Assembly (NCBI GenBank): GCA_021234155.1 | Contig: JAJEKV010000104.1 | Location: 1,745,900 to 1,809,899, forward strand | Origin: Isoetes taiwanensis | Taxonomy: Eukaryota; Streptophyta; Lycopodiopsida; Isoetales; Isoetaceae | Direction: 5' to 3' | Length of the DNA stretch: 64,000 nucleotides | In this document: positions 46,566-58,246 of the stretch, one piece after another | Layout: each line of letters starts with the position of its first letter | Numbering within the stretch: the first letter of the stretch is position 1 | Translations under genes and position numbers: made by a program | Notes under the pieces: generated by a model | Database searches by the model: none | What the model was told of the DNA's origin: nothing | Seen by the model: only the letters and a program-made list of their open reading frames with translations

Positions 46566-48171
46566 ATGGTCCGAATGGAACGTTGTAGGTATGTACCATA
46601 TCCACAACAAATTGCGTCCTCACACCTGAAACCCAAATTTCTAAACCCTGATCCTGCCTTGGTGCGCCTAGATGGCAAATCCAAATCCAAGCTTAGATTC
46701 TTTGTCCTACAGCCCCTTGCATTCAAAACCTTTTGTGCAAATACTAATGGTAAGACTGAGCCCGAATCGCTTCAAATATCATCGGCAGAAGCAGAATTTG
46801 GTAGAAGGTTCTTTGTGGGTTTGTCCTCGGCTTCCTTGATTGCAATCGGTGGGAATTTGGCTGGAATTACAAGTTATTTGCTCGGCTTTCAACAAGAAAT
46901 AGCGCGTAGTTTAAGATTGGATGTGATATACCCTGTTGGAGGTTTTCTGAGATATCTAGACATCGACAAGGGCTTTGGTATGTTGTCTTTTATTTCTCTG
47001 GATTATGAGTTATTTAATGCAAGGATTTCTAGAACTGCTTTGAAAGCTTTTCCAAATTTGACCTCGTTAAATGCAAGGCCTAAGGTTCACCAGTTTGTTC
47101 GTATAAGGTTGTTAGATTAGATCAAAGTAACATTTCTTCTTGCTGTTTTATATTTGTATTAAATAATCTGTTTTTTGCTGCACAGAGTTCCTCTATCCTT
47201 CTACTTGGCTAGCAGACCAAAGATTATTATACCGTGCTGCTCAAGTATCAGAGAAACAAAGGTCCCTTGATCTGCCTCCCCTGCAAGAAAGTCTACAACC
47301 ACAAAAGAAGGCAACAGATCCAATAGTCGCATTTGGTCCTCCAGGCACAGATGGAGAACTTAATGTCAGCGTTGTCGTCGCTCCCACAATACCTGGATTT
47401 ATGTAAGTTTTTGCTTTTTCATATTCTAAAGGAGTAGCGCTTGTATGCTGCTTTCAGTAGTAAATAACATTCTAAACCCTGGTGGAAATTACTATCTAGC
47501 TGAATAAGCTTGTCCAGAAGCATGCCCACTGGAGAGCTTGCCTTGTTGAATGGAAAATGGTAGTAAAGCTGCTGCTCTCAGTAGTAAATAACATTCTAAA
47601 CCTTGGCGGAAATTACTATCTAGCTGAATAAGCTTGTCCAGAAGCATGCCCACTCCCAATTTTTTCTACGAAATAATGGCAGAAATATTGTCTTGGACCA
47701 TTCAGTTCTGACTGAACATAAAAGCCCATTAATCCATCTCTCACTTCCTAGATCTATAGAAGCCAAACAATACTTGGAAGATGTTTTTGACTCTTATTCA
47801 TGGTTTCTGCTGCCTCATTGTTTCTTAAGTCAATGGCTTAACATGGTTTTTTAATTTGAAGGCTTGATTTGCTTGGAGATGCACAACAGGCTGGCAATTT
47901 TCTTTTAACCAGAATTATAGCACCTGAGGGGTCCAATAGAACTGCAAGGATGCTGAATGCCGAAGAAAGAAAGGTATCAGGGAAGTCTGTCACATATTAT
48001 GTCTTGGAGTACCTGGTAAATTCTCCCACCTTTTGCAGGCATAATATAACTGTATATACTGCACTTAATGGTCAACTTTTCACTTTGAATGTACAAACTC
48101 CAGAAAGATTATGGCCAACCATGCAGGGTGATCTTATAAAAGTTGCGCATTCGTTCAAGCTTGTGGCTTGA
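46566..48171 (+). CDS. PsbP domain-containing protein, chloroplast lumen (PPD7-like)
   Basis: Three exons with GT-AG borders, 46566-46977, 47186-47402 and 47862-48171, give 312 residues in one frame. Residues 1-75 look like a stroma-targeting peptide. A twin-arginine hydrophobic segment follows (GRRFFVGLSSASLIAIGGNL), typical of Tat-dependent thylakoid-lumen import. The mature PsbP fold starts near GFEFLYPSTWLADQ and contains SLDLPPLQES, VVVAPTIPGF, the TRIIAPEGSNRTARML strand and YYVLEYLV. It ends with LFTLNVQTPERLWP and HSFKLVA. The order matches Arabidopsis PPD7 (At3g05410) as I remember it. PsbP-like proteins act around photosystems or NDH; the exact role of this member is unclear. Intron 2 and the 3' end carry local duplications. 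No inactivating change seen. Confidence 0.85.
47452..47654. repeat. 79-bp direct duplication in intron 2 of the PsbP-like gene
   Basis: 47452-47530 and 47576-47654 share TAAATAACATTCTAAACC, through TTACTATCTAGCTGAATAAG, to CATGCCCACT, with two or three differences. Confidence 0.9.
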
Positions 48172-48451
48172 TTGTCTCCTTGTAACTATTTGATATGCAT
48201 TCAATAAATCACAACTTTGCTACCGCTTCTATCTTCTCAAATTCAGAAGCCCGTGAGTTCAACCATGCAGGACCGCCGTATTTAGAGTCCGGGATGTGGT
48301 ATTTCCGGACTTTTTTTGTGGTGTGTGATCTTATAAAAGTTGCACATTCGTTCAAGCTTGTGACTTGATTCTCCTTGTAACTATTTGATATGCATTCACA
48401 ACTTTGCCACCGCTTCTATCTTCTCAAATTCGGAAGCCCGTGAGTTCAACC
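48128..48451 (+). repeat. Duplicated last-exon end and 3' UTR of the PsbP-like gene
   Basis: 48128-48264 (end of CDS plus UTR) recurs at 48328-48451. Both start GATCTTATAAAAGTTGC and end CCCGTGAGTTCAACC. The second copy lacks a few bases and has substitutions. Confidence 0.9.
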
Positions 48452-48952
48452 TTCGTTCCTGCCCTTTCAATATTAACTACACGTAAATAGACTAGCTACC
48501 TGTTCCCCACCGCATATTATAAGCATATAACTGCATATTATAAGCATATGAGTATATAGCATGTTGCGGAATCCATTCATAAGCAGTTGAAAAGGTATTA
48601 CCTGTTTAAAGCTTACGAGGCATATGCCGAGGCCATGATGCCTGCAGCTGTGAATGAAGCAGCTTTGGACAACTACACTAACAACTCAGGAATGAACCCC
48701 AAGTGTAGCAGAGAGTACAAAAATGATTCTTCTTTTAAATAAATTCATTCCAACTTGAAATACCTTTAAAACGAATCCAAAGTTTTAATCATTTCCATCC
48801 TGATGCACCAAGTCAAATCACCTCAAAGTACAAGAGCAAGAACACCATTTACAAAAACACAATTTTAAAATCAACCAATTGTACCAAGTTAAATCACCTC
48901 AGAGTACAAAAATCAACCTATTGTACAAGTTAAATCACCACAGCCAATATAT

Positions 48953-48983
<31 letters not shown>

Positions 48984-49670
48984 TACTCTCTATATGTTCT
49001 TATGTTTGTCGCGCTTATCCGACCGTCCGTTCGAGATCCGACGGCTCACGTAGCTTTGGGACGTATCCTACGGCCCAGATGGCTTGGGAGTTTATATATA
49101 ATCCGCATAGACGCGATCCTACGGTCCAGGTTGATTCGATCCTGATCGTCGGTCCGAGATCCTACGACTCACGTTGGTTTGGGACACATCCTACGGTGCA
49201 CATGGCTTGGGAATTATATGTAATCGATCTAACGGCCCAGGTTGCTCTTGATCCTGATCGTCGATCCGAGATCCTACGGCTCAGGTGGCTTGGCACATAT
49301 CTTACGGTCCAACGGTGCACATGGCTTGGGAATTATATGTAATCGATCTAACGGCCCCAGTTGCTTTGATCCCGATCGTCGATCCGAGATCCCACGGCCG
49401 TGGCTTGGCACATATCTTACGGGCCCGTGATGCCTGGTTGCTCTTGATCCTGATCGTCGATCCGAGATCCTACGGCTCAGGTGGCTTGGCACATATCTTA
49501 CGGTCCAGATGGCTTTGGGAATTATATGTAATAGATCCTACGGCCCATATTGCTTTTATATGGTGAGATCTTGATCGTTGATCGAGTCTAAGATCCTAAG
49601 GCTCATGTTGAATGCTCGTCCCTTAAGAGTCCCTTAAGGAAAGGCTTTTAAAATTTTTTATGTTATTGGC

Positions 49671-49726
49671 GAGATTCGAATCCTGGCCCTCAACCCCCCA
49701 AACCCCCCACTCTAACCACTAGACCA
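49671..49726 (-). other. tRNA-like A/B box pair in repeat, unit 1
   Basis: On the minus strand TGGTCTAGTGG (A-box-like) is followed about 33 nt later by GGATTCGAATCTC (B-box-like). The acceptor and anticodon arms are not formed (G-rich filler instead), so this is a SINE-like Pol III promoter or tRNA relic, not a tRNA. Confidence 0.6.
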
Positions 49727-50313
49727 AGTATCATTTATATGAATAATTTATGTTTCAAATATACTTAAGGGTAATATTCTATTTAAGATAAAATAGAATA
49801 TAACATTTTAGACAGTTCAAGAAAGTTCTAGAATGTTCTATATATGTTCTTATGTTTATCGCGCTTATCCGACCGTCCGTTCGAGATCCGACGGCTCACG
49901 GAGCTTTGGGACGTATCCTACGGCCCAGATGGCTTGGGAGTTTATATATAATCCGTATAGACGCGATCCTACGGTCCAGGTTGATTCGATCCTGATCGTC
50001 GGTCCGAGATCCTACGGCTCACGTTGGTTTGGGACACATCCTACGGTGCACATGGCTTGGGAATTATATGTAATCGATCTAACGGCCCAGGTTGCTCTTG
50101 ATCCTGATCGTCGATCCGAGATCCTACGGCTCAGGTGGCTTGGCACATATCCTACGGTCTAGATGGCTTTGGGAATTATATGTAATAGATCCTACGGCTC
50201 ATATTGCTTTTATATGGTGAGATCTTGATCGTTGATCGAGCCTAAGATCCTAAGGCTCATGTTGAATGCTCGTCCCTTAAGGAAAGGCTTTTAAAATTTT
50301 TTATGTTATTGGC

Positions 50314-50369
50314 GGGATTCGAACCCTGGCCCTCAACCCTCCAAACCCCCCACTCTAACCACTAGACCA
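50314..50369 (-). other. tRNA-like A/B box pair in repeat, unit 2
   Basis: Same arrangement with a better B box: GGGTTCGAATCCC. Confidence 0.6.
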
Positions 50370-51811
50370 AGTATCATTTCTGTAAATAATTTATGTTTCA
50401 AATATACTTAAGGGTAATGTTCTATTTAAAATAAAATAGAATATAACATTCTAGACAGTTCAAGAAAGTTCTAGAATGTTCTGGAGGCTAGAATGTTCTA
50501 GAAAGTTCCAGAATATTCTAGAATATTTTGGAATACAAGAGAATCTAGGGGAATCTAAAAGAATCCTTCCAGAAAGGCCCAAATTTTTCTAATAAGTTCT
50601 AGAATGTAGGAGAATCTTTGGAAATGTAAGAGAATAGGAAAATACTTCCAGAAAGTTCTAGGATGTTTTGAAAGTTTCAGAATGGTCCAGAAAGTTCTAG
50701 AATGTTCTAGAAATTTCTAGAATGTAAGGGAATCGAGGAGAATTAGAGGCTTTTTTAGCCTCACCATCCTAGTGCCACCTACCATAGTTGTAGGAAAATA
50801 TTTACAAGTCTGGCGGAATCTCTTAAAATCTAGTTGAAACTAAGGGGTTCTTCATAATATCTAAGCGAATCGCTTAAAATCTAGTTGAAACTAAGGGGAT
50901 CTTCATAATATCTAAGGGAATCTAAGAAAATCTTGATGAAATCTTAAAGTTTTTTTTAAGATTTTGCAAAGAGCCACAATAGAATGTTCTAAAATGTATA
51001 AAAAAAATGTTCTAGATGCCTAGGGCAAGCGCCTCAGTCTAAAAATAGAAAGTATTTTAGAAATGTTGCACAGATCCAAAATAGATTATTTTAGAAGGTT
51101 CTAAATGCTTATGGGTAAGCACCTCAATCAAAATTGAAAATTCTAGAATCTAGGAAAATCTTCATGAATGCTAAATATAGTACATAGAATGTTGAAGAAT
51201 ATAGAGGAATCACAACATGCTAAGACTCGAACATGCACCGTAGGATGCATTAAATTTCTTGTATATATATTAAGCCTTTGTCAACAATCTCTCTATCACA
51301 CCTTTCTTCCACTTATTTTGTCAACAAACTATTCCGACGAAAACCATCTACTTTATTAGAAGGGCAGAACTATGACTTCAATATGCCAATAGAATTGCTC
51401 TCAATATCTTTAAATGTTACCATCATTAAGGGCACCAGCACTTCTAACATGTGGAATTCTCCTGTGTGACCCCTCAGGAAGATCAGAGCATTCCAAATTG
51501 CTGATCATACGTGATGCAGGCGGCAAATTTATTTGACCTCCTTTTGCTGATATCCGGCATTTTAAAATCAACCAATTGTACCAAGTTAAATCACCTCAGA
51601 GTACAAAAATCAACCTATTGTACAAGTTAAATCACCACAGCCAATATATATATATTAAGCCTTTGTCATCAATCTCTCTCTCACACCTTTCTTCCACTTA
51701 TTTTGTCAACAAACATGCCAGGCTTTCCATTTATTCCGACGAAAACCATCTACTTTATTACAAGGGCAGAACTATGACTTCGGTATGCCAATAGAATTGC
51801 TCTCAGTATCT

Positions 51812-54360
51812 TTAAATGTTACCATCATTAAGGGCACCAGCACTTCTAACATGTGGAATTCTCCTGTGTGACCCCTCAGGAAGATCAGAGCATTCCAAAT
51901 TGCTGATCATACGTGATGCAGACGGCAAATTTATTTGACCTCCTTTTGCTGATATCCGGGAGGAGCTATCAGATTTTGGAACGTGATTGCGAATTTCTCC
52001 AATCCTTTTCTTATGAACCTTAGAAACAGAACTGCTGCTCCCACTTTTCTTTGACTTATGAACCAACTTCATCCGGGCACTTGGACTGCCATATCGGGCA
52101 ATGGCACTTATCGGTGCATCTCTTCCATGAACTGGCTTAATGGGGCGTTTGTTCAAATACAGAATTTGTGGAGCAATGTTACAAATCAACCGTCGTAAAT
52201 GGTCATCTCCAAGATGCGTTTGAATAGCATTTCCAGAAACATTTAACGCCAGCAGACTGCTATATGCTGCAATCTGATCAAGAGACTTTGTGGTTGTCAA
52301 TCTATTAAAGCTTATATCAAGGTACGATAGCTTTGTCAACCTGTGCAGCCCTTCAATTTCACCAATCTTGTTACCTCCTAGATGCAGCTCCCGTATGGAT
52401 GTACAGGTGGCAAGTCCTGAAACAGCAGAAAACACAGTCAGACTGGAGAAACAGCATGAAACAAATGTCAGATAAAATTAATCATATATACCATGTCCAA
52501 TCCGTGCTATACGATTATATGATAGATTCAACACACGCAATCTTGTCAGATCGCGAAAGCCCTCAATAACTGTCAGCTTGTTACGTGACAAGTCCAATGA
52601 ATGGAGGCTTTTGGGCAAAGCACCAGGAGTTACCTTCACTGCAGGGATATAATCTAATATCAGAAAACCGACTCTCAAGAAATTACTACAATCACTCCCA
52701 ATCGAATACAAGATAACAAGCTCACCTACGGAATTTGCTGCGAGCGTCAAATATTTCAAGTGACTAAAAACCATTAGATTCGGCACTATCGTCAAGCCAA
52801 TCCCTGTCAAGTGTGCAACTGTAGATAGAGGATTCAATGACCTAACTGCTGCATTTGCCATTTCAAAATCACTATGTACTGCTGGTTCAAGATGCAACCT
52901 CTTTTCACCTTCACGGGCTGGATGTTCATGTACACCAATTTCCGATGTCTCATGCAAAGGCTCATATGTGCCTTCAATGTTATGAATCCACTCCTCGACA
53001 CGCCTCCAACTAGACTGCACAGAAATTGGCTCAGGGTGCATCATATCATGGCCAAAGCTTACATCAGTTTTGTTCTCCATCACAAAAGCGTCAGTTCCTG
53101 CATTCTTCCCCTGCTGTTCAACATTGTCAACAGTACAATCCAAAACCACCTCATGACAAGCAGGCACGCATTCAGATCCAAGCACATTCTCTAGTTTCAA
53201 GTCAGTTCTTAGATTTTGCACATCATTGGGATACGAGTCTGGAGAATAGTCTTCTTGTGGCCTAATTGATTGCATTCTCGTTCTAGAAGATTTGTGGCTG
53301 TAAACACTACTTCCCTCAATTGAGCTTGGATTAATATCCAATACCGTACTCCAACAAGCTGTGTTTGTGCTTCCCTGGTACTCTGGGAGAAGGCCATATG
53401 GGCACTCATAATCCTTTATGTGGTAGACACCTGGATCACTAACATGCCCATCCATGAGAACTGCTTCCTCTCTTTGTCCCCCATCATTACTTTTGGAAGA
53501 ATGGTATACTCTAACTGGTGGGCTCATATAATAAGATGCAGTATCTTCATCAACCATCCTAGGTATAACACAAGAGAGCTTATCATCTTCAATGCTTGGA
53601 GATGCTCTGCATACAGCGTCTGCATCTACATCTTCTTCAATAGAGGCAGCCTTTTCATCTTCATGCATGCTGACTGAAGTTCTGCACAACATATCTTGCT
53701 CATACCCTGAGTCACTTATAAGATCATTTCCATAACCATAACCCTTTCCGGCTACACCATAGGTAAGCTTTTCAGCTGAGAATCTGCAATCTTCTCCCTC
53801 AACAGGGCCAGCCTTAAGATATTCAATATCACATGCTGGTAACCTAGACATGTTACCTTGATCATATCCTCGACCACTCACCACATCACTATCTGAGCCT
53901 GATATGTCCTCAGGCTGATTCCTTTCAACCAAGACCAGCTTTTCAAAAGCAAGCCCTGATATTCTGGACTGAGCATCATCATCTTCAGAATTGCATGCAT
54001 TGCCCCCACATGCATCTTTCGTAGGGCTCTCCAACACATGAGTTGAGAAGCCAGATGAATTCTCTGGAGAACAATCCGCTTCTTTAGGTTCAAAACACGG
54101 CTGCGGATCTACTATTTGAGATTCACCATCATTTACAGATGGCTTCAGAGTCTGCAACATTGGAGGGTCACTATGAGACGCATTGCTGTCATTGCTTACA
54201 GTAGGTACCTTAGTAGACCAATAATTGTACTCCCCCTATAAACGTAATTGGACCTGGTTCACATAAGACAGACAAAAACTATGGATGCAAACCCATGACT
54301 TACCTTATCCTTGCTCTTTTTAGTAAAAGTAGGAATGCACAGAAGCCTTCCCATTTTCAT
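51812..54360 (-). CDS. Leucine-rich-repeat protein (dynein light chain 1-like LRR, plant type)
   Basis: Four exons on the minus strand, 54360-54304, 54235-52726, 52638-52492 and 52416-51812, join in frame with GT-AG borders to 772 residues. It starts MKMGRLLCIPTFTKKSKDK. Residues 20-430 are acidic, Ser-rich and probably disordered. SSWRRVEEWIHNIEG near residue 430 is a conserved motif of the family. SDS22-like LRRs run from about 490 to 680: LKYLTLAANSV, LHSLDLSRNKLTVIEGFRDL, LRVLNLSYNRIARIGHG, IRELHLGGNKIGEIEGLHRL, LSYLDISFNRL. The C-terminus is basic and Ser-rich. It resembles plant proteins annotated as outer arm dynein light chain 1-like. The function is unknown; LRRs suggest protein binding. 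No defects seen. An intron in the 5' leader is likely (GTAC donor near 55220). Confidence 0.85.
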
Positions 54361-56445
54361 AATATGTCTTCAAGCCAAATCAATTTTCTTCAACCTAAAA
54401 GCGATCTGTATTCACCAACAAAATATCAAAGATTTGACATTTCAGGAAGTACAAATTTAAGGGATGCCTTAATGATGCTCACCATGAAACGAAATTGCTA
54501 AAAAAATATAGCTTCGTTAAGTAGTACAATCAAACCTCGAAACAATAGGAGAGTCTCGGGCCAAGAACCCCAAACCTAAGACTCAATAGATGCTACATCG
54601 ATGCAGCTTTATGCAATTCTTCTTAGCCGTAATCAACAGAAACACCCTGTACCATTCGACATGCTCTCCAAATCTCTGATTTACTTCCTTTTTGGATAAC
54701 AAGGAGCAACCCCAAGGTCACCTCTATATGCCCCCACACCCACACAAAGGTGCGAGAACGCTGATCTTTGGAGGCGGCCAGAGTGAAATAAATAAGAAAA
54801 ATAACCTGTACAAACACTTGCATCAGTAGAATGAATTCATCCCAGAAATAGAGGCATCTATGCAAGAACAATTAATGGCCTGTAACTGGATTGAAAACGT
54901 GGTTAATGCCCATGTATGAGCTTCTAACAAAAGAATTGAGGACATGTTATCAAAGACCGAAAGGATTCCGTCCGATATCTCCTAACAAAAAAAAGCGGAT
55001 TCAAATCCCAACAGGTTCTTCATCGAACTGAAGAGACAGAATAAATCCCAAAAAACGAAAAAAGAAAAGGAGGCAACCTTTTACTAGTAGACGACACAAC
55101 GAACAGGAAGACGTCAAAATGCAGAAATGGGCAATCTAAGAATGGATTCCAGGCTTTAAAATGAGGCATTTCTAGCCATTAAAGCAAGTCAACGAAGAAA
55201 ATGCATGGAAAAAACAGTACCTGGGATCAAACTACGAGCGCCAGGAAGCAAGCCTCCGCCCGAAGGAACCCCGATATGGAATGGGAAAGATGGGGCGGGC
55301 TATGCCGAAGAATATGAAGATTACAAAGAGAAATGAAGCAAAAGGATGAATTAGGGTGAAAAGATGAAAGACTACGTCTTTAAACGCGATTTCCTTCTGT
55401 TTGATTGGACGGTGGAGATGCTGCCGACGTGCAGATACTTATCGATTAGATACACACGCCCTCATACACACCTCTTCTAAACTATGGGGACCATGCGGAT
55501 GCCCAAGTGCCTTTCATTTTCATTTGCATTGAGAAGTCTAGAGAGACGTGTCATTACCTACTGAAAAACCCATTTCTATCTTGATCCATACCAGGGTAGA
55601 TAGATAAATAGTACCTTTTTATGTCATAAAAAAAATGAGTATAGTGTTTTTAACAACCATTATCTACCTACAGGATTCTAGCCCCACATTGTTGTCTCGA
55701 CCTTAATCTGTAATATCTGATTTCTGAGGCCTCCGTCTCCGGGCTTGCCTAGCCCAAGCATAACAAATTCGCCTGCTCAAAGCCATCTTTACTTCAAAAA
55801 TCATTTTATCAGCTCACTTGTGGGTCAACGATATTGCAACTTGCAGCCTCGATATTATGGAGAAACACTTGTAGTGCCGACACTACGAGTCCATATCAGT
55901 CATCAATTTTACTTCTTGTATTATGCTAGGAAGACGTGTAAGGATGGGCCACAATAATTGTGTGTCCATGTAGAAATATTATATTAATAATACTGTTATT
56001 CAAAGAATTGTATATTTGTCCCTTTAGTCTTTAGTACTTACTATTTATATGTATTTGTCTTGAAGCATCATTCTAGAAAACTTTGGGATATCGACCAAAT
56101 TACAAAATTATAAATATGCATATGTGGAGTAGCCATCATCGTGCACTTGTTCCAATGCAAAAAAAAAGCTTTTGTGATATTTTAAGATGAATTAAATATT
56201 AGGATATACAGGTGGTATATGAACGATTATACAAATTCGATAAGAAGTCACCTTGAAAGTCATTCAAATAAGATTCTATGGATATTTTCCTAGATTCTCT
56301 ATATTCCTAAAAAGATTCCTCGTGATTCCCCTAGATTTCTTCAAGTTTCTTTGAGATTCCATCAATGTTCCCATGGATTCCCTAAGATCCCTTGAGATTC
56401 TCTAAAATCTCGTAAAGTGTCCCTTGCTAAGAGCTTGCGTTTACA
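54361..56445. other. 5' leader and promoter side of the LRR gene, then spacer
   Basis: 54361-55330 probably holds the LRR 5' untranslated exon and intron (a donor-like CCCAG/GTAC on the minus strand near 55220). 55480-56250 shows no gene. 56260-56430 holds AGATTCCCTAGATTCT-type repeats, an inverted relative of the GAATCTAAGG tracts at 50-51 kb and 59 kb. Confidence 0.4.
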
Positions 56446-57380
56446 TCAGGTAAAGGCACCTTCACCATCAATCTCATAGAGGCTGCAGTCATGGAGAAGA
56501 TAGAGCCACTGCTGGTGCAAAACCAGACACCACCGTATGCATAGCCCCCAACCGATCAGACTCCACTTCCAACATATTAAGATCCCTAACAAGAGCCCAT
56601 GAAATGTCATGGCCCAGCCTGAGCATCTTACAATGCAAGAAGGCCCACAGTGCATAAATATTAATCAACCCATACTTAACTTCACGTTCCTGCTATGCAA
56701 TTAGGGTCTGACGACCAAAACAATCAGCCTGAGTGAAGATGACTGGCAAAGAAATAATCCATGCTATCATCACCTCTACACTAGCAAAATCAGTTGTTGA
56801 AATAAGGACATTAAGACGTTGATCAATCATATCTGCAAGCTTTGATACGTCTCCCTTGCGACAATTGTTCTTTTGAAGATAAACTGAGCATCCAATCTAT
56901 ATAAGTAGAAAGAAAGTTGATTCCGCTTAAGGGGGGAAGAAGCCACCCGCTTGGACATACGATGAGACTAACCTCATTGACCTTGTGATGGGGTCAATTT
57001 AGATGAAACCGCTAGTGTCTCAAAGAAATTTGAGGTTGTCTTCTAGGCATGTGGCAAGGCAATAACTCCTCAACCAAATTAGCCCACTGAAGTAGAATGT
57101 TAGGATACAATTGAAGGAGTAGAGTCATGCAAAGCAGGAACTGAAGGGAGCTGGGGCGCAGAGGAGTTAGACTTCTTAGTTAATTTTCGTAGTTGATGAA
57201 CAACAGGTGAATATTTCAGTGGAGGGTGGATATCACGTCGATCAATGTCCATGTACTGTCCACGAGCCTCTTCAATTTGCTCTTGCGATCTCTGAATCTT
57301 AGTCAGTCTTAATATCTGCTAATCCAGAGACTGGGGTGAGAGAGCTACAGCTGGAATAGTAGGGGAGGCAGTCACAAAGG
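56446..57380 (-). pseudogene. LINE endonuclease (ORF2 N-terminal) remnant
   Basis: The minus strand reads GLINIYALWAFLHCKMLRLG then HDISWALVRDLNMLEVESDR, LGAMHTVVSG and, in another frame, LYEIDGEGAFT. The W-x-L-x-x-DxN-M-x4-DRLG pattern corresponds to the GDFN block of the apurinic-type endonuclease of plant LINEs (here RDLN). Upstream on the minus strand (56700-57380) the sequence is coding-like but broken and includes GGFFPPLSGINFLSTYID. It is cut off at about 56446, where reverse transcriptase would follow. Confidence 0.5.
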
Positions 57381-57383
57381 GGT

Positions 57384-58002
57384 AAGTTCATAAGATGTGC
57401 GCATCTTAAAATAAGATGCTTAGATGTAGATGTGTGCGCATCGACACCCACATCTTACATAGATGCTTCACCTTTTTTTTTCAAAAAAAAAAAAAATTGC
57501 CAAAAACACTTGGATTATGTTGCCTGGCACCGCTGACCCTAAAATAGATGCAGTTTATTGCCTCTTTTGCCTTTTCTAACCATTGTTTCTTCAAAGCTCT
57601 CTGTTTGGTGATGGAGCAAGCAGCAATCCCAGTCTGTAAGGTCTATAAGGAGGTCGAAAGTTGGGCTAGAAGTTTGCATCAAGATTGGGAGGTCAGCATA
57701 GAGAAAAAGGGTTTGCTGCAACAGGTCAGGAGACCTACAACAAGGCACAAGAATCTGCAGCAAGAAACTTGTAACAGTAAGATCTGTAACAATTTTCTCT
57801 TCTATTATTCATATATATTTTGTATTTTAGTTCTAAAAGTCTCTATAGATCAATGGTATTTAAGGATGCAATGGAGTGAAGGTATTTCCCAATAATTTAA
57901 TTTAATTTTTTAACGCATCTTAACTGCATCTTAAAACTTAGATGCTTCGATGCTTTCGATGTGTCGCATCTGACGCATCTCTCTTAAGATGCTTTTGAAC
58001 TT
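57384..58002. mobile_element. Candidate small DNA transposon with GATGC-rich ends
   Basis: AAGTTCATAAGATG at the left and the inverse of CATCTT-variant...TTTTGAACTT at the right form imperfect terminal inverted repeats. Both ends are crowded with AAGATGC/GCATCTT motifs for about 80 bp. I could not find a matching target duplication. A 115-codon plus frame inside (57548-57895) is unrecognised. Confidence 0.3.
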
Positions 58003-58246
58003 GAGAGATATCCATTGAGGTGCAGGCTGATCTAGGAACGTGGAATTCTGCAAGGCAATCCTATTGAATGTTTCAATGGTAAAAGTCTGTCAGATTATGC
58101 TCAAGGCAAAGGGCCAATGGGTCAAGCAACCGTTGCTTAAAATGAATTTACTATTGATTATTCATATTATCATATAACATTTGTGCCACTAGTATAGGAA
58201 TGCAAACATACAATATAGTGGGTGGGATCAATATATATCTGATATA

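Larger units (their letters stand above)
48953..51261. mobile_element. 2.3-kb repeat element, filled site with neighbouring empty site
   Basis: The element interrupts a block that is present uninterrupted at 51559-51958: the left flank ends CAGCCAATATAT and the right flank restarts TATATATTAAGCC. The interior begins with a (TATCT)n tract. It then has two copies, 850 bp apart (48991 and 49841), of a unit starting TATATGTTCTTATGTTT, with multiple GATCCTACGGCTCA-type subrepeats. AGTTCTAGAATGTTCTAGAA and GAATCTAAGGGAATCT tracts follow. It ends CTTGTATATATAT. No protein gene inside. A related copy is at 58247-59623. Confidence 0.75.
48862..51958. repeat. ~400-bp tandem duplication of the LRR gene 3' end
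   Basis: The unit starts ATTTTAAAATCAACCAATTG and ends GCTGATATCCGG. Copy 1 is 48862-48952 plus 51262-51556, split by the 2.3-kb element. Copy 2 is 51559-51958 and is continuous with the functional last exon. Confidence 0.85.

Noticed and set aside
49079-49566. Several overlapping ORFs in the GATCCTACGG array
   Set aside because: Repetitive peptide readings on both strands are a by-product of tandem units without stops.
49671-49726. A functional tRNA on the minus strand
   Set aside because: A and B boxes are present but the sequence between and around them is G-rich filler that cannot form the cloverleaf. Three diverged copies sit inside repeats.
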